Below the pieces are notes generated by a model, which worked only from the letters and a program-made list of their open reading frames with translations, was not told the DNA's origin and searched no databases. A program made the position numbers and the translations under genes. Of a DNA stretch of 55,846 nucleotides, positions 18,270 to 29,070 are shown piece after piece. Position 1 is the first letter of the stretch. Every line of letters begins with the position of its first letter. This stretch comes from an uncultured Clostridia bacterium (GTDB lineage: Bacteria > Bacillota > Clostridia > TANB77 > CAG-508). The stretch lies in contig CAJFII010000002.1 of the NCBI GenBank assembly GCA_904381285.1, positions 99,782 to 155,627 of the forward strand, read 5' to 3'.

Positions 18270-18332
18270 TTTCCATTACTCCTTTACTTAAATATTTATA
18301 TATATTATCACAAAAGTTAATATTTGTAAACC

Positions 18333-18356
18333 AAAAAAGACATGTTGTACATGTCT
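18333..18356 (-). terminator. Intrinsic terminator after secY
   Basis: AGACATGT-TGT-ACATGTCT hairpin with a run of six T on the minus strand. It would end the S10-spc transcript after secY, before the thioesterase and adk. Confidence 0.85.
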
Positions 18357-18370
18357 CTTTTATATTTATT

Positions 18371-19690
18371 TTATCCTAAAAATCCTTTATAATGCCTCAT
18401 TACAAGTTGTGATTCTAATTGTTGTACTGTTTCTAATGCTACACCTACTACGATTAGAATAGATGTACCTCCAAATGCAATGTTTAATCCAGTAAATCTT
18501 AATAACATTGGAAGAATTGCAATTACAGCTAAGAAAAATCCTCCAAACCATGTTATCTTAGATATTATTGAAGATAAATAATCTGTTGTTGGTTTTCCTG
18601 CTCTAATTCCTGGAATAAATCCACCGTTTCTTTTAATATTATTAGATACTTCTGCTGGATTAAATGTTGCATATGTATAGAAAAATGTAAATCCAACTAT
18701 TAATAATAAGTAAACAAGTGCATTTGCTATAGAATATCCAATTGGTACATCTGATGTTGATGTTGCAATTGAAAATTTATACACTCCAGCCCAGAAACCT
18801 GTTGCTGTGCTAATATCTTTAATAAATATTTGTAAAATCATTGCTGGGAATGTCATAAATGATGAAGCAAAAATTACTGGCATTACACCTGCCATAGCAA
18901 GTTTTAATGGTATATGTGTATTTTGTGCTCCAACCATTTTTCTTCCTTGTACTTTTTTTGCATATTGTACTGGAACTCTTCTTTCAGCTGTTTGAACAAA
19001 AACTACTCCTGCAACTAAAATAATTGCTCCTACAATAATTCCAAGTGCTATTAGTAATCCGCTAGTACTAAATGCTCCACTACCAAATACTAAATTCCAT
19101 AATGTAGTTACAGCACCTGGTAAACTTGAAATTATACCTATAAAGATAATAATTGAAATTCCATTTCCTATACCTTTACTTGTAATTTGTTCTCCTAGCC
19201 ACATTAGAAGTGCTGTACCTGCAACCAATGAAAGTACAACTATAAATCCAGTTAAAAATCCAGGGCTAACAAATATACCAGAAGATTGATATGATAAATA
19301 AATACCTAGTGCTTCTACAATTGCAAGTACAATTGTAAGCATTTTTGTATATTTATTCATTTTTTGTCTTCCTTCTTCTCCACCTTCTTTTGCAAGTCTC
19401 TCTAAAGATGGTATTACCATAGCCAATAATTGTATAACTATTGAAGCTGTAATATATGGGCTTATAGTCATTGCAAAGATAGAAAATCTAGAAAAAGCTC
19501 CTCCTGAAATAATATTAATTAATCCTGCAATTCCTTCAGATGAGTTCATTGCTTCATTTAAAGCAAATGTATCAACACCAGGAATTGTAATAAAACAGCC
19601 TAGTCTGAAAACAATAATTAATACTAATGTATATAATAATTTTTTTCTGACTTCTGGTGTTTTCAAGGCATTTTTTATTGTTTTAAACAA
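18371..19690 (-). CDS. secY: Protein translocase subunit SecY
   Basis: Channel of the Sec translocase, ten membrane helices. 439 aa. Recognised from MFKTIKNALKTPEVRKKLLYT, the first helix VFRLGCFITIPGVDT, GGAFSRFSIFAMTISPYITASIV and the cytosolic loop RRVPVQYAKKVQG, with C-terminal LVMRHYKGFLG. It starts 1 bp from the rplO stop and is followed by a terminator. secD and secF of the same pathway lie at 43-45 kb. Confidence 0.97.
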   Translation of the reverse strand: MFKTIKNALKTPEVRKKLLYTLVLIIVFRLGCFITIPGVDTFALNEAMNSSEGIAGLINIISGGAFSRFSIFAMTISPYITASIVIQLLAMVIPSLERLAKEGGEEGRQKMNKYTKMLTIVLAIVEALGIYLSYQSSGIFVSPGFLTGFIVVLSLVAGTALLMWLGEQITSKGIGNGISIIIFIGIISSLPGAVTTLWNLVFGSGAFSTSGLLIALGIIVGAIILVAGVVFVQTAERRVPVQYAKKVQGRKMVGAQNTHIPLKLAMAGVMPVIFASSFMTFPAMILQIFIKDISTATGFWAGVYKFSIATSTSDVPIGYSIANALVYLLLIVGFTFFYTYATFNPAEVSNNIKRNGGFIPGIRAGKPTTDYLSSIISKITWFGGFFLAVIAILPMLLRFTGLNIAFGGTSILIVVGVALETVQQLESQLVMRHYKGFLG

Positions 19691-20125
19691 TTAAATCACC
19701 TCTATCTTTCCACCTGCAGCTTCTATTTTTTCTGCAGCTGTTTTTGTAAATCTCTTTGCTTTTACAGTAAGTTTTTTATCTATATCGCCTGTTCCAAGGA
19801 TTACTATACCATCATTTATTTTAGAAATAATATTTTCAGCAAGTAAAGTTTCAGCTGTTACTTCTGTTGCTTTTGATTTATTTAACATAGTTAATGTTAC
19901 TTCTACATATTTTTTTGCATGAATATTAGTAAATCCTCTTTTTGGTAATCTTCTATATAATGGTGTTTGACCACCTTCAAATCCTCTTCTTACTCCTCCA
20001 CCAGATCTTGCTTTTTGTCCTTTATGACCTCTTCCAGAAGTTTTTCCTAGTCCTGAACCAACTCCACGTCCTACTCTTCTTCTGGTTTGTTTTGCTACTG
20101 CTGGACTTAATTCGTCTAATTTCAT
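19691..20125 (-). CDS. rplO: 50S ribosomal protein L15
   Basis: 144 aa; a late-assembly 50S protein with a Gly/Arg-rich N-terminal arm ([20 protein letters not shown]) that threads into the 23S core, and a globular C-terminal domain. It follows rpsE with only 44 bp between them, so rpmD (L30), which usually lies here, is absent. It abuts secY directly. Confidence 0.96.
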   Translation of the reverse strand: MKLDELSPAVAKQTRRRVGRGVGSGLGKTSGRGHKGQKARSGGGVRRGFEGGQTPLYRRLPKRGFTNIHAKKYVEVTLTMLNKSKATEVTAETLLAENIISKINDGIVILGTGDIDKKLTVKAKRFTKTAAEKIEAAGGKIEVI

Positions 20126-20169
20126 TTGATGTGCACCTCCTTAATTATTTAGTTTTTAATAATTTCTAA

Positions 20170-20658
20170 TTATAATATATCTTCTACTTTTTTTCCTCTT
20201 TTTTTAGCAACTTCTTCTATTGTCTTCATATTTGATAATCCGTTTATTGTAGCATATACAACGTTTCTAGGATTGTTTGTTCCTATAACTTTTGTTCTAA
20301 TATCTTTATATCCTGCAAGCTCTAAAACAGGTCTAACGCTACCACCAGCAATAACTCCAGTACCTACTGCAGCTGGTTTTAACATTACACTTGCACTACC
20401 GAACTTACCAACATATTCATGAGGAATTGTTGTTCCTACAACTGGGACATTAACTAAATTCTTTTTAGCATCTTCGATTGCCTTTTTTATAGCATCTGGA
20501 ACTTCTGCAGCTTTACCATTTCCAACACCAACGTGTCCAGCTTCGTCTCCAACAACTACAACAGCACTAAAACGAAAAGTTCTACCACCTTTTACAACTT
20601 TAGCAACTCTGTTGATTGCTACAACTTTTTCTTTTAATTCAACTGTATTTCCTTCCAT
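20170..20658 (-). CDS. rpsE: 30S ribosomal protein S5
   Basis: Fidelity protein of the 30S body that lines the mRNA entry channel. 162 aa. Recognised from [39 protein letters not shown] and [34 protein letters not shown] precedes the ATG. Normal position between rplR and the rpmD/rplO site. Confidence 0.96.
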   Translation of the reverse strand: MEGNTVELKEKVVAINRVAKVVKGGRTFRFSAVVVVGDEAGHVGVGNGKAAEVPDAIKKAIEDAKKNLVNVPVVGTTIPHEYVGKFGSASVMLKPAAVGTGVIAGGSVRPVLELAGYKDIRTKVIGTNNPRNVVYATINGLSNMKTIEEVAKKRGKKVEDIL

Positions 20659-20677
20659 TTAGGTTATTTCCCTCCTT

Positions 20678-21037
20678 CTAAAATTCTAGTCCTGCCTCAC
20701 GTGCAGATTCTGCTAATTCTTTTACAATACCATGGTATATATATCCACTTCTATCAAATACAACTGCTTTTATATTTTTTTCTAAAGCACGTTTTGCAAT
20801 TAATGCTCCTACTTCTTTTGCAGCTTCTTTGTTAGAATGTTTTGTTTTTACTTCTTTATCAAGTGTAGAAGCACTAACAAGTGTTGTTGCAGCAACATCA
20901 TCAATTATTTGTGCATATATATTTGTATTACTTCTATATACACATAATCTTGGACACTCTGCTGTTCCACTTACTTTTCTACGAACACGTATATGTCTTC
21001 TTGTTCTTTCTGCTTTTCTATCAGTTTTTGTTACCAT
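20678..21037 (-). CDS. rplR: 50S ribosomal protein L18
   Basis: Binds 5S rRNA with L5. 119 aa. Recognised from [39 protein letters not shown], and the C-terminal [21 protein letters not shown]. It follows rplF and precedes rpsE as usual. No anomaly. Confidence 0.96.
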   Translation of the reverse strand: MVTKTDRKAERTRRHIRVRRKVSGTAECPRLCVYRSNTNIYAQIIDDVAATTLVSASTLDKEVKTKHSNKEAAKEVGALIAKRALEKNIKAVVFDRSGYIYHGIVKELAESAREAGLEF

Positions 21038-21110
21038 TTTTTTCTCCTTTCTATTTGGATTTTTATTCTGAAAATTAATTTAAATAATACTAATTTATAA
21101 CTTTCAATTT

Positions 21111-21650
21111 CTATTTTTTACCTGCTTTACCTTCTTTACGTCTAATAACTTCTTCAGCATATTTAATACCTTTACCTCTATATACTTCAGGTGGTCTTTT
21201 TGTTCTGATAACAGCTGCTGTTTGACCAACTTTTTCTTTATCTATTCCTCTTACAATGATTGTATTTGGATTTGGAACATCAAAAGTAATTCCTTCTGGT
21301 TGTTCCATTTCTACTGGATGAGAATATCCTAAGTTCATTACTAATTTATTTCCTTGTTTTGCAGCTCTATAACCAACACCATTAATTTGTAATTCTCTAG
21401 TATATTCTTCTTTTACACCATGAATCATGTTATTTATTAAAGTTCTTGTTAAACCATGTAAACTTCTATTTAATGGTTCATCATCTGGTCTTTTAAATGT
21501 AATAACATTATTTTCCATAGCTATACTAATGTTTTTATGTATCTCTCTTTCTAGAGTTCCTTTAGGTCCTTTTACTGTTACTTTGTTTCCATCTATTTTT
21601 ACTTCTACATCGTCTGGAACAGTAATTGGAGCATTTCCTATTCTTGACAT
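21111..21650 (-). CDS. rplF: 50S ribosomal protein L6
   Basis: Binds 23S rRNA at the factor-binding base near the sarcin-ricin loop. About 179 aa: [20 protein letters not shown] at the start, [21 protein letters not shown] in the middle and [19 protein letters not shown] at the C-terminal motif. The ATG at 21650 is chosen because AGAGGTG precedes it by 9 nt; a GTG four codons earlier overlaps that site. Confidence 0.96.
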   Translation of the reverse strand: MSRIGNAPITVPDDVEVKIDGNKVTVKGPKGTLEREIHKNISIAMENNVITFKRPDDEPLNRSLHGLTRTLINNMIHGVKEEYTRELQINGVGYRAAKQGNKLVMNLGYSHPVEMEQPEGITFDVPNPNTIIVRGIDKEKVGQTAAVIRTKRPPEVYRGKGIKYAEEVIRRKEGKAGKK

Positions 21651-21702
21651 CTTAATTTTCACCTCTTTATTTGCATAAATTCTTTTTTTATTTTATTTTT
21701 AA

Positions 21703-22101
21703 TTACCATACATAGGCTAGAACTTCTCCACCTATACCTTTTTCTCTTGCTTCTTTATCTGTCATCATTCCTTTTGATGTAGATATTAAAGCTATTCCTA
21801 AACCATTTAATACTTTTGGTAATTCTTCTTTATTAGCATAAACTCTTAAACCTGGTTTACTAATTCTTTTTAATCCAGCAATTACTCTATTTCCTTTTTC
21901 ATCATACTTAATTGTAATTCTTATTATACCTTGATTTCCATCATCTATTTCTTCAAAAGATTTTATATAACCTTCTTTAAATAGAATTTCAGCTATAGCT
22001 CTTTTAACATTAGATGCAGGAACATCAACTGTTTTATGTTTTGAAGTATTTGCATTTCTGATTCTTGTTAACATATCTGCTATTGGATCAGTAATATTCA
22101 T
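21703..22101 (-). CDS. rpsH: 30S ribosomal protein S8
   Basis: Primary 16S binding protein and, in many bacteria, the repressor of the spc operon. 132 aa: [40 protein letters not shown], and the C-terminal [14 protein letters not shown]. Standard length and place between rpsN and rplF. Confidence 0.96.
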   Translation of the reverse strand: MNITDPIADMLTRIRNANTSKHKTVDVPASNVKRAIAEILFKEGYIKSFEEIDDGNQGIIRITIKYDEKGNRVIAGLKRISKPGLRVYANKEELPKVLNGLGIALISTSKGMMTDKEAREKGIGGEVLAYVW

Positions 22102-22164
22102 ATTATTTTTTACCTCCTTTTTCTATTTTAGTTTAAGTTGATTTCTAGTATTTAACCTTAGCTT

Positions 22165-22350
22165 TTACCAACTTGCTTTTTTAACACCTGGAATTTCACC
22201 TTCATGAGCCATTTTTCTAAAACATACACGACAAATTCCATATTTTCTTATATATGCGTGTGGTCTTCCACATATTTTGCATCTATTATATTCTCTTGTT
22301 TTATATTTTTGTGGTTTTTGTTGTTTCACTATCATTGACTTTTTAGCCAT
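22165..22350 (-). CDS. rpsN: 30S ribosomal protein S14, zinc-binding type Z
   Basis: 61 aa, with the zinc motif [21 protein letters not shown] (C-x2-C ... C-x2-C). This short Zn form is typical of Gram-positives. It starts [20 protein letters not shown] and ends [11 protein letters not shown]. It lies between rplE and rpsH as usual. Confidence 0.96.
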   Translation of the reverse strand: MAKKSMIVKQQKPQKYKTREYNRCKICGRPHAYIRKYGICRVCFRKMAHEGEIPGVKKASW

Positions 22351-22368
22351 ATTTTTATCTCCCTTCTT

Positions 22369-22908
22369 CTATGCTTTAAAAGGCATTCCTAATAAAGTTA
22401 ATAATTCTTTTGCCTCTTCATCAGTTTTAGCTGTTGTTACGAATATAATATCCATACCTCTTAATTTATCTACTTTATCATATTCGATTTCAGGGAATAT
22501 TAATTGTTCTTTTATACCCATTGAATAATTTCCTCTTCCATCAAAAGAATTTGCTGATACTCCTCTAAAATCTCTTACTCTAGGAAGAGCTACATTAAAT
22601 AATTTGTATGCAAATTCATACATTTTGCTACTTCTTAAAGTAACTTTACATCCAATGTTTGCACCTTCTCTTAATTTAAATGCTGCAATTGATTTTCTAG
22701 CTTTTGTAACAACTGGTCTTTGACCTGTTATAATGCTTAAATCATTCATTGCATTTTCTAATGATTTAGGATTGTCTTTTGTATCTCCTAAACCTATATT
22801 AATAACTATTTTATCAAGTTTTGGAACTTGCATAATAGATTTATAATTAAATTTTTTCATTAATGCTGGAACTACTTCTTTTTCATATTGTTCTCTTAGT
22901 GTTTCCAT
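22369..22908 (-). CDS. rplE: 50S ribosomal protein L5
   Basis: Binds 5S rRNA and contacts P-site tRNA. 179 aa: [60 protein letters not shown] and the C-terminal [20 protein letters not shown]. No anomaly. Confidence 0.96.
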   Translation of the reverse strand: METLREQYEKEVVPALMKKFNYKSIMQVPKLDKIVINIGLGDTKDNPKSLENAMNDLSIITGQRPVVTKARKSIAAFKLREGANIGCKVTLRSSKMYEFAYKLFNVALPRVRDFRGVSANSFDGRGNYSMGIKEQLIFPEIEYDKVDKLRGMDIIFVTTAKTDEEAKELLTLLGMPFKA

Positions 22909-22927
22909 AAGTTTCTATTCCTCCTTT

Positions 22928-23236
22928 CTATTTTATTTTCGCACCACATTTTTTACAAATACGAACTTTTTGATCTTTTTCTATACTTACACCAATTCTT
23001 GTAGGTTTATTGCATTTTGGACATACAACATTCACTTTTGATGAATGTATTGCACATTCAACTGGAATAATTCCACCTTCTTCACCTTGTTTTCTTGGTT
23101 TTACATGTTTTTTTCTAATATTAACACCTTTTACAATAATCTTCTCTGTTTTTGGTATTACTTCTAAAACTTCTCCTGTCTTTCCTTTATCATTTCCAGA
23201 TAAAACTTTAACAGTATCACCTTTTTTTATTTTCAT
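22928..23236 (-). CDS. rplX: 50S ribosomal protein L24
   Basis: Early-assembly 50S protein with a KOW motif. 102 aa: MKIKKGDTVKVLSGNDKGKT (KOW), KRKHVKPRKQ-type segment, and C-terminal CPKCNKPTRIG ... CKKCGAKIK, which forms a four-Cys zinc ribbon seen in some Bacillota L24 proteins. It starts just upstream of rplE. Confidence 0.95.
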   Translation of the reverse strand: MKIKKGDTVKVLSGNDKGKTGEVLEVIPKTEKIIVKGVNIRKKHVKPRKQGEEGGIIPVECAIHSSKVNVVCPKCNKPTRIGVSIEKDQKVRICKKCGAKIK

Positions 23237-23277
23237 TATAGATTTTCACCTCTTTTTCTTATTACTTAAAAGTTATT

Positions 23278-23646
23278 TTATAAAACTTCTGGAGCTAATG
23301 ATAATATTTTCATATATTCTTTTTCTCTTAATTCTCTAGCTACTGGTCCAAATATACGAGTTCCTCTTGGATTACCATCATCACGAATAATAACAGCAGC
23401 ATTTTCGTCAAATCTTACATATGAACCATCTGCACGTCTTTGTGGCTTTTTAGTTCTTACTACAACTGCTTTTACTACTTCTCCTTTTTTTACAACACCA
23501 CCTGGTGTAGCACTTTTAACAGAAGCAACTATAACATCACCTATACCAGCATATTTTCTATATGAACCACCTAAACATCTAATACACATAATTTCTTTTG
23601 CACCAGTATTGTCTGCTACTTTTAATATTGATTGTTGTTGTACCAT
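23278..23646 (-). CDS. rplN: 50S ribosomal protein L14
   Basis: Lies at the subunit interface and contacts 16S helix 14. 122 aa: [40 protein letters not shown], and [20 protein letters not shown]. Standard length and position between rpsQ and rplX. Confidence 0.97.
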   Translation of the reverse strand: MVQQQSILKVADNTGAKEIMCIRCLGGSYRKYAGIGDVIVASVKSATPGGVVKKGEVVKAVVVRTKKPQRRADGSYVRFDENAAVIIRDDGNPRGTRIFGPVARELREKEYMKILSLAPEVL

Positions 23647-23716
23647 TTAGTTTCTTCCTCCTTTTTATTGATTTATATTGTGAGTTAGAAATTTGACATA
23701 GTTAGCCATTTCTACT

Positions 23717-23980
23717 TTATTTAACTACTGCTCTTTTTGTTATTTCAACAACTCTCCATCTTTTATCTTTTGAAAGTGGACGTGTTTCCATAACTCTAAC
23801 TTCATCACCGATTTGGCAAGCATTTTCTTCGTCATGTGCTTTTAATTTATATGTTCTTTTTACTATTTTTCCGTAAACATCATGTTTTACATTTGTTTTA
23901 ACAGCTACTACAACTGTTTTATCCATTTTATTAGATATTACTGTGCCAACCATAACTTTACGAAGATTTCTCTTTTCCAT
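23717..23980 (-). CDS. rpsQ: 30S ribosomal protein S17
   Basis: Primary 16S binding protein with an OB fold. 87 aa: [40 protein letters not shown], and [17 protein letters not shown]. Position between rpmC and rplN is standard. Confidence 0.96.
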   Translation of the reverse strand: MEKRNLRKVMVGTVISNKMDKTVVVAVKTNVKHDVYGKIVKRTYKLKAHDEENACQIGDEVRVMETRPLSKDKRWRVVEITKRAVVK

Positions 23981-24056
23981 AAATTTTCTCCTTTCCTCAC
24001 AAAGTTTTATTTTATATCAGATTTAATACTTTTATTTTTATATAATCACATTAGCA

Positions 24057-24257
24057 TTAATTTTTATTTGCTAATTCTCTTTGTCTTAAAACTGTTTTTA
24101 TTCTTGCTATATCTTTTTTAACTTCTTTTATTCTCATTGGATTATCTAATCCATTTGAAGCTAAGCTAAATCTTAATTTGAATAATTCAGTTTTTAGTTC
24201 ACTTAACTCATTTTCAAGTTCTGGTGAAGACATTTCATTTATTTTATTTATCTTCAT
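24057..24257 (-). CDS. rpmC: 50S ribosomal protein L29
   Basis: Two-helix protein at the tunnel exit that docks SRP and trigger factor. About 66 aa: [56 protein letters not shown]. The start at 24257 has AGGTGG upstream, inside the end of rplP, giving a 14-bp overlap; the ATG one codon earlier is an equal alternative. Confidence 0.93.
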   Translation of the reverse strand: MKINKINEMSSPELENELSELKTELFKLRFSLASNGLDNPMRIKEVKKDIARIKTVLRQRELANKN

Positions 24258-24687
24258 CATTATCACCACCTATTTCAATTTCTCTTTTTACAAATTTTGT
24301 TTTAATTGGTAGTTTATTTGCAGCAAGTCTCATAGCCTCTCTTGCTAATTCTTCTGGTACACCAGCAATTTCAAATAATACTCTTCCTGGTTTTACAACA
24401 GCTACCCAATATTCAGGTGCTCCTTTACCTTTACCCATACGAGTTTCAGCTGGTTTTTTTGTTACTGGTTTGTCTGGAAAGATTTTTATCCAAACTTTAC
24501 CACCTCTTTTAATATGACGAGTCATAGCAACACGGGCTGCTTCTATTTGGTTTGTTGTAATCCAAGCTCCTTCTGTAGCTTGTAAACCGTATTCTCCATC
24601 AGATACTCTGTTTCCTCTTGTTGCTTTTCCTCTATTTCTACCTTTTTGTTGTTTTCTAAATTTTGTTCTTTTTGGCATTAATGGCAT
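24244..24687 (-). CDS. rplP: 50S ribosomal protein L16
   Basis: Organises the A-site tRNA elbow region. 147 aa: [20 protein letters not shown] at the start, then [20 protein letters not shown] and [15 protein letters not shown] sequence. The start ATG overlaps the rpsC stop (TAATG), implying translational coupling; an ATG three codons in is possible. GGAGGAG precedes it inside rpsC. Confidence 0.95.
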   Translation of the reverse strand: MPLMPKRTKFRKQQKGRNRGKATRGNRVSDGEYGLQATEGAWITTNQIEAARVAMTRHIKRGGKVWIKIFPDKPVTKKPAETRMGKGKGAPEYWVAVVKPGRVLFEIAGVPEELAREAMRLAANKLPIKTKFVKREIEIGGDNDEDK

Positions 24688-25349
24688 TATTGGTCTCCTC
24701 CTTCCACTTTCTCTTTTTTAGTTGGAAGAACTTCACCCTTATAAATCCAAACTTTAACACCTATTTTTCCATAAGTTGTATTTGCTTCATAGAATCCATA
24801 ATCTATATCTGCTCTTAGTGTTTGAAGTGGTATAGTACCTTCTTTATAGAATTCAGTTCTTGCCATATCAGCTCCACCTAATCTTCCAGATACAGAAGTT
24901 TTAATTCCTAAAGCACCTGCTTTCATTGTTTTTTGCATAGCTTGCTTCATTGCACGTCTGAATGAAATTCTTCTTTCTAGTTGAGCACAAATATTTTCTG
25001 CAACTAATTGTGCATCTAAATCAATATTTTTCACCTCAACAATATTTAAATTAACATCTTTACCTATCATTTTTTGTAAATCATTTTTTAATGTTTCTGC
25101 TATTTGTCCACCTTTTCCTATTACTAATCCTGGTTTTGCAGTGTAAACATTAACTTTTACAGCTTTAGCTGTTCTTTCTATTTCTATTTTAGAAATTCCA
25201 CTAACAAATAATTTTTTCTTAACATATTCACGGATTTTATGGTCTTCTACTAAATAATCACTAAAATTTTTCTTATCAGCATACCATTTTGAGTTCCAAT
25301 CTTTAATAACACCAACTCTTAATCCATGTGGATGCATTTTTTGTCCCAT
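24687..25349 (-). CDS. rpsC: 30S ribosomal protein S3
   Basis: Forms the mRNA entry helicase region with S4 and S5. 220 aa: [20 protein letters not shown], a KH domain with [20 protein letters not shown], and the C-terminal [19 protein letters not shown]. Its stop overlaps the rplP start. Confidence 0.97.
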   Translation of the reverse strand: MGQKMHPHGLRVGVIKDWNSKWYADKKNFSDYLVEDHKIREYVKKKLFVSGISKIEIERTAKAVKVNVYTAKPGLVIGKGGQIAETLKNDLQKMIGKDVNLNIVEVKNIDLDAQLVAENICAQLERRISFRRAMKQAMQKTMKAGALGIKTSVSGRLGGADMARTEFYKEGTIPLQTLRADIDYGFYEANTTYGKIGVKVWIYKGEVLPTKKEKVEGGDQ

Positions 25350-25366
25350 GCTAAAAATCCTCCTTT

Positions 25367-25717
25367 CTATTTTTTCTCACTTAATACTATTGTTATATGA
25401 CTTGTTCTTTTTCTTATTCTAACAGCTGAACCTTTAGCTGCTGGTCTTATTCTTTTTAAAGTAGGACCTTGATTTGCATATATTTCAGAAATATATAAAT
25501 TTTTACTATCCATATTGTGGTTATTTTCAGCATTTGCAATTGCTGATTTTAATAATTTTTCGATAATTTCAGATGCTGCTTTTGGTGTGAATTTTACTAT
25601 TGCTAATGCTTCATTTACATCTTTACCTCTTATTAAATCTGCAACTATTTTCACTTTTCTTGCTGAAATTCTTGCATACTTAAGAGTAGCTTGTGCAGTT
25701 TGTACTGTTTCTTCCAC
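25367..25717 (-). CDS. rplV: 50S ribosomal protein L22
   Basis: Beta-hairpin protein lining the exit tunnel; macrolide resistance mutations map to its loop. 116 aa: [20 protein letters not shown], then [19 protein letters not shown] and [20 protein letters not shown], the tunnel hairpin. Standard. Confidence 0.97.
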   Translation of the reverse strand: MEETVQTAQATLKYARISARKVKIVADLIRGKDVNEALAIVKFTPKAASEIIEKLLKSAIANAENNHNMDSKNLYISEIYANQGPTLKRIRPAAKGSAVRIRKRTSHITIVLSEKK

Positions 25718-25791
25718 TTATTTTCCCTCCTTATTGTGTTAGAAGTTAGATATTAGTTTATTTCTATACTAATCCTAATTTCTGTTTCTAT

Positions 25792-26073
25792 TTATTTTTT
25801 AACATTAGATGCTTTTTCTCCTGCATGACCTTTGAAAGTTCTTGTTGGTGCAAATTCACCTAATTTATGTCCAATCATTTCTTCTGTAATATAAATTGGA
25901 ACATGTTTTCTTCCATCATGAACAGCTATTGTATGTCCAACTAATTGTGGATATATTGTAGATGCTCTTGACCAGGTTTTTAAAACTTCTTTTTTTCCAG
26001 TTTCATTCATTGCTTCTACTCTTTTTAATAATTCAGGTGCAATGAATGGTGTTTTTTTACTTGATCTTGACAT
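25792..26073 (-). CDS. rpsS: 30S ribosomal protein S19
   Basis: 30S head protein near the A site. 93 aa: [60 protein letters not shown]. Between rplB and rplV as expected. Confidence 0.97.
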   Translation of the reverse strand: MSRSSKKTPFIAPELLKRVEAMNETGKKEVLKTWSRASTIYPQLVGHTIAVHDGRKHVPIYITEEMIGHKLGEFAPTRTFKGHAGEKASNVKK

Positions 26074-26127
26074 TTAGTTATTTCCTCCTTTTCTTTATAG
26101 AGTAATTGTCTAATTAAAATTAAAAAT

Positions 26128-26958
26128 CTATTTTCTTCTCTTAACAATAAATTTATTAGATAATTTATTTTTCTTTCTTGTTTTATATCCAAGTGCTGGT
26201 TTGCCCCAAGGAGTAAGTGGTCCTGGACGTCCTACTGGTGCTCTACCTTCACCACCACCATGTGGGTGATCTACTGGGTTCATTACAGAACCTCTAACTG
26301 TTGGTCTAATTCCCATATTTCTTTTTCTTCCAGCTTTACCTATTTTAACATTCTCATGGTCTGTATTTCCAACTGTACCAATAGTTGCTCTACATCTTGT
26401 CATAACTAATCTCATTTCTCCAGAAGGTAATCTAACATGAGCATATTTTCCTTCTTTTGCCATAAGTTGTGCACTTTGTCCTGCACTTCTTACCATTTTT
26501 CCACCTTGACCTGGATTTAATTCTATATTATGAATTAATGTACCTACTGGTATGTTTTCGATTGGCATACAATTTCCTGGTTTAATATCTGCTTTTAATC
26601 CAGATACTACTTTATCTCCATCTGTTAATCCAAGTGGAGCTAAAATGTATGCTCTTTCTCCATCTTCATATTCTATTAATGCTATGTTTGCACTTCTGTT
26701 TGGATCATATTCAATACCAATTACAGTTGCTACCATATCATCCTTTGAATTACGTTTAAAATCAATTATTCTATATTTTTGTCTGTTACCTCCACCTTGA
26801 TGTCTAACTGTTATTCTACCATATGAATTTCTTCCTGCTTTTTCTTTTTTCTTAGCAAGTAATGATTTTTCTGGTGTCTTTTTTGTAATTTCTGCGAAGT
26901 CTGAAACAGTCATATTTCTTCTAGAAGGTGTATAAGGTCTAAAATGTTTCATTGCCAT
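26128..26958 (-). CDS. rplB: 50S ribosomal protein L2
   Basis: Required for peptidyl transferase activity and subunit joining. 276 aa: [40 protein letters not shown], and the essential [19 protein letters not shown] loop, with the conserved His. No anomaly. Confidence 0.98.
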   Translation of the reverse strand: MAMKHFRPYTPSRRNMTVSDFAEITKKTPEKSLLAKKKEKAGRNSYGRITVRHQGGGNRQKYRIIDFKRNSKDDMVATVIGIEYDPNRSANIALIEYEDGERAYILAPLGLTDGDKVVSGLKADIKPGNCMPIENIPVGTLIHNIELNPGQGGKMVRSAGQSAQLMAKEGKYAHVRLPSGEMRLVMTRCRATIGTVGNTDHENVKIGKAGRKRNMGIRPTVRGSVMNPVDHPHGGGEGRAPVGRPGPLTPWGKPALGYKTRKKNKLSNKFIVKRRK

Positions 26959-27057
26959 TTTGTTTTCTCCTTTTAAATTTATTTACGGATATTTTTCCTG
27001 CTCCGTATAACAGATATTTTTTATTTTCTGGGTTCTTTCCCAATAAGTTAATTATTC

Positions 27058-27405
27058 TTATGCTCCCATAAATTCTTCAATTGAATCTTTGTATTTTTTA
27101 GAAATTTTTGTTTCTTTTCCACCTTTGACTAAATATTTTTTGTCTGCTGGATTTGTATCTATTGTAACAATAGCTTTTTTCCAATCAGATGTTTTTCCAA
27201 CGTGTACTCCAACTCTTTTTTCTTTTCCTTTAACAGTAATTGTGTTTACATTTAAAACTTTTACTTCGAAAAGTTTTTCAACAGCTCTTGCTATATCAAC
27301 TTTCGTTGCTTTTTTATTTACTTTAAAGGTATACTTTCCATCTTGTAATCCATCATTACTTTTTTCTGTAATTATTGGTTTTATAATGATATCTTCTGGT
27401 CTCAT
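27058..27405 (-). CDS. rplW: 50S ribosomal protein L23
   Basis: Exit-site docking protein for trigger factor and SRP. 115 aa: [40 protein letters not shown]. It is slightly longer than the common ~95 aa because of a C-terminal segment ([19 protein letters not shown]). Its start overlaps the rplD stop. Confidence 0.95.
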   Translation of the reverse strand: MRPEDIIIKPIITEKSNDGLQDGKYTFKVNKKATKVDIARAVEKLFEVKVLNVNTITVKGKEKRVGVHVGKTSDWKKAIVTIDTNPADKKYLVKGGKETKISKKYKDSIEEFMGA

Positions 27406-28028
27406 TATGCGTACACCTCCTCTAATTTTTTAACAGTATCTAGAGTTATAACAAGATTTGTGTATTTTAATAAATCATATACATTTATTGTATTTACTAA
27501 ACTTGTTTTTACCCCTTCAATATTTCTTGCTGATTTTTGTACATTTTCATTTTTTTCTGATAATAAGATTAATGTTTTTCCTGTTACTTTTAGGTTTCCT
27601 AAAGCATTAACCATATTCTTTGTTTTAATTTCTTTAAAATTAATTTTATCAACTACTACTAATTCATTTTCTAAAACTTTTGAACTTAATAATGATTTAA
27701 TAGCAAGTCTTCTTTCTTTTTTATTTACTCTATATTTATAACTACGTGGTTTTGGACCTAATGCAATTCCACCACCAACCCAGTGTGGAGCTCTTATACT
27801 TCCTTGTCTAGCTCTACCTGTTCCTTTTTGTCTCCAAGGTTTTTTACCACCACCAGACACTTCTGATCTTGTCTTTGTGCTTTGTGTACCTTGTCTTTGG
27901 TTAGCAAGGTAGTTTATAAGTACACTATGTACTACATCTTCATTTGGTTCAATACCAAATATTTCTTCTTTTAATTCTACGTCGCTAACTTTTTTACCTT
28001 CTATATTATATACATCTACTTTAGGCAT
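27405..28028 (-). CDS. rplD: 50S ribosomal protein L4
   Basis: Tunnel-lining protein; in some bacteria it also represses the S10 operon. 207 aa: [20 protein letters not shown], then [20 protein letters not shown] and [20 protein letters not shown], the tunnel loop. Overlaps rplW by 1 bp. The structured leader before rpsJ could be its target, which is an inference only. Confidence 0.96.
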   Translation of the reverse strand: MPKVDVYNIEGKKVSDVELKEEIFGIEPNEDVVHSVLINYLANQRQGTQSTKTRSEVSGGGKKPWRQKGTGRARQGSIRAPHWVGGGIALGPKPRSYKYRVNKKERRLAIKSLLSSKVLENELVVVDKINFKEIKTKNMVNALGNLKVTGKTLILLSEKNENVQKSARNIEGVKTSLVNTINVYDLLKYTNLVITLDTVKKLEEVYA

Positions 28029-28048
28029 TTTTATGTCCTCCTTCCTCT

Positions 28049-28653
28049 CTATTTAACCACTTTAACAGATGGTCTAATTTTTAGTAATGCTCCTTTTGTT
28101 CCTGGAACACTTCCTTTTACTAATATTACATTTTTATCTAAATCTACTTTTACAACATCTAGGTTTTGTATTGTAACTGTTTGTACTCCCATATGTCCTG
28201 GAAGTTTTTTACCTTTAAATACTCTACCCGGTGTTGATGTTGGTCCCATTGAACCTGGTCTTCTATGATACATAGAACCATGTCCCATTGGTCCTCTTGA
28301 TTGTCCATGACGTTTGATAACACCTTGGAATCCTTTTTTTTATCTCCAGCAGCAAAAACATCAGCTTTTACTTCGTCTCCAACTGCTACATCTATAGAAT
28401 TTACTCTAAATTCTCTTAAATGTTTTTTGTTTTGAACTCCTGCTTTTTTGAAATGTCCTGCTTCTGGTTTGTTTATGTGTTTATCTTTGATTTCTCCAAA
28501 TCCTAATTGAACTGCATTATATCCATCAGTTTCAACTGTTTTTACTTGTGCTACTACACAAGGTCCAGCTTGAATTGCTGTAACTGGAATTACTAAACCT
28601 TTTTCATCAAAAATTTGTGTCATTCCAATTTTCTTTCCAATTATTGCTTTCAT
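28049..28653 (-). CDS. rplC: 50S ribosomal protein L3, frame broken at an A8 run
   Basis: Assembly initiator near the peptidyl transferase centre. The first frame ([20 protein letters not shown] ...) runs to FAAGDKKK and then enters nonsense. The second frame gives [20 protein letters not shown] and the conserved end. A -1 shift on A AAA AAG at 28334-28341 would join them to about 201 aa. Compared with the usual L3 there is also a loss of about eight residues (the conserved VDVTG.SKG stretch before KGFQG), equal to a net 25-nt deletion. No CGG is present, so this differs from the other six broken genes. An essential gene with this damage suggests misassembly or a mixed population; slippage is the alternative. 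Confidence 0.85.
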
Positions 28654-28740
28654 TTTAAATTTCCTCCTAACTATTGGCTAATACTTTTATAATATTAGCT
28701 TGGTTTTGTTGATTAATTAATTTAATAAGATTAATTTTTC

Positions 28741-29070
28741 TTATAATTTTATTTCTATTTCAACACCAGCTGGTAATTCTAATTTCATTAGATTGTCAAC
28801 TGTTTTTTGTGTTGGGTAAAGAATATCAATAACTCTTTTATGTGTTCTCATTTCAAATTGTTCTCTTGAATCTTTGTATTTGTGAGGACAACGTAAAATT
28901 GTTACAACTTCTTTTTGTGTAGGTAATGGAATAGGACCTGAAACTTTAGCTCCTGTTCTTTTAGCAGTATCTACTATTTTTTCAGCAGACTGGTCTAAAA
29001 TAACATGATCATAAGCTTTTAATCTTATTCTGATTTTTTCGTTTCCTACAATTTGTTTTGTTGTTGCCAT
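28741..29070 (-). CDS. rpsJ: 30S ribosomal protein S10
   Basis: 30S head protein, also the NusE antitermination factor. 109 aa: [59 protein letters not shown]. It carries about seven extra N-terminal residues ([11 protein letters not shown]). First gene of the S10 operon, behind a 225-nt leader with its own consensus promoter. Confidence 0.97.
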   Translation of the reverse strand: MATTKQIVGNEKIRIRLKAYDHVILDQSAEKIVDTAKRTGAKVSGPIPLPTQKEVVTILRCPHKYKDSREQFEMRTHKRVIDILYPTQKTVDNLMKLELPAGVEIEIKL

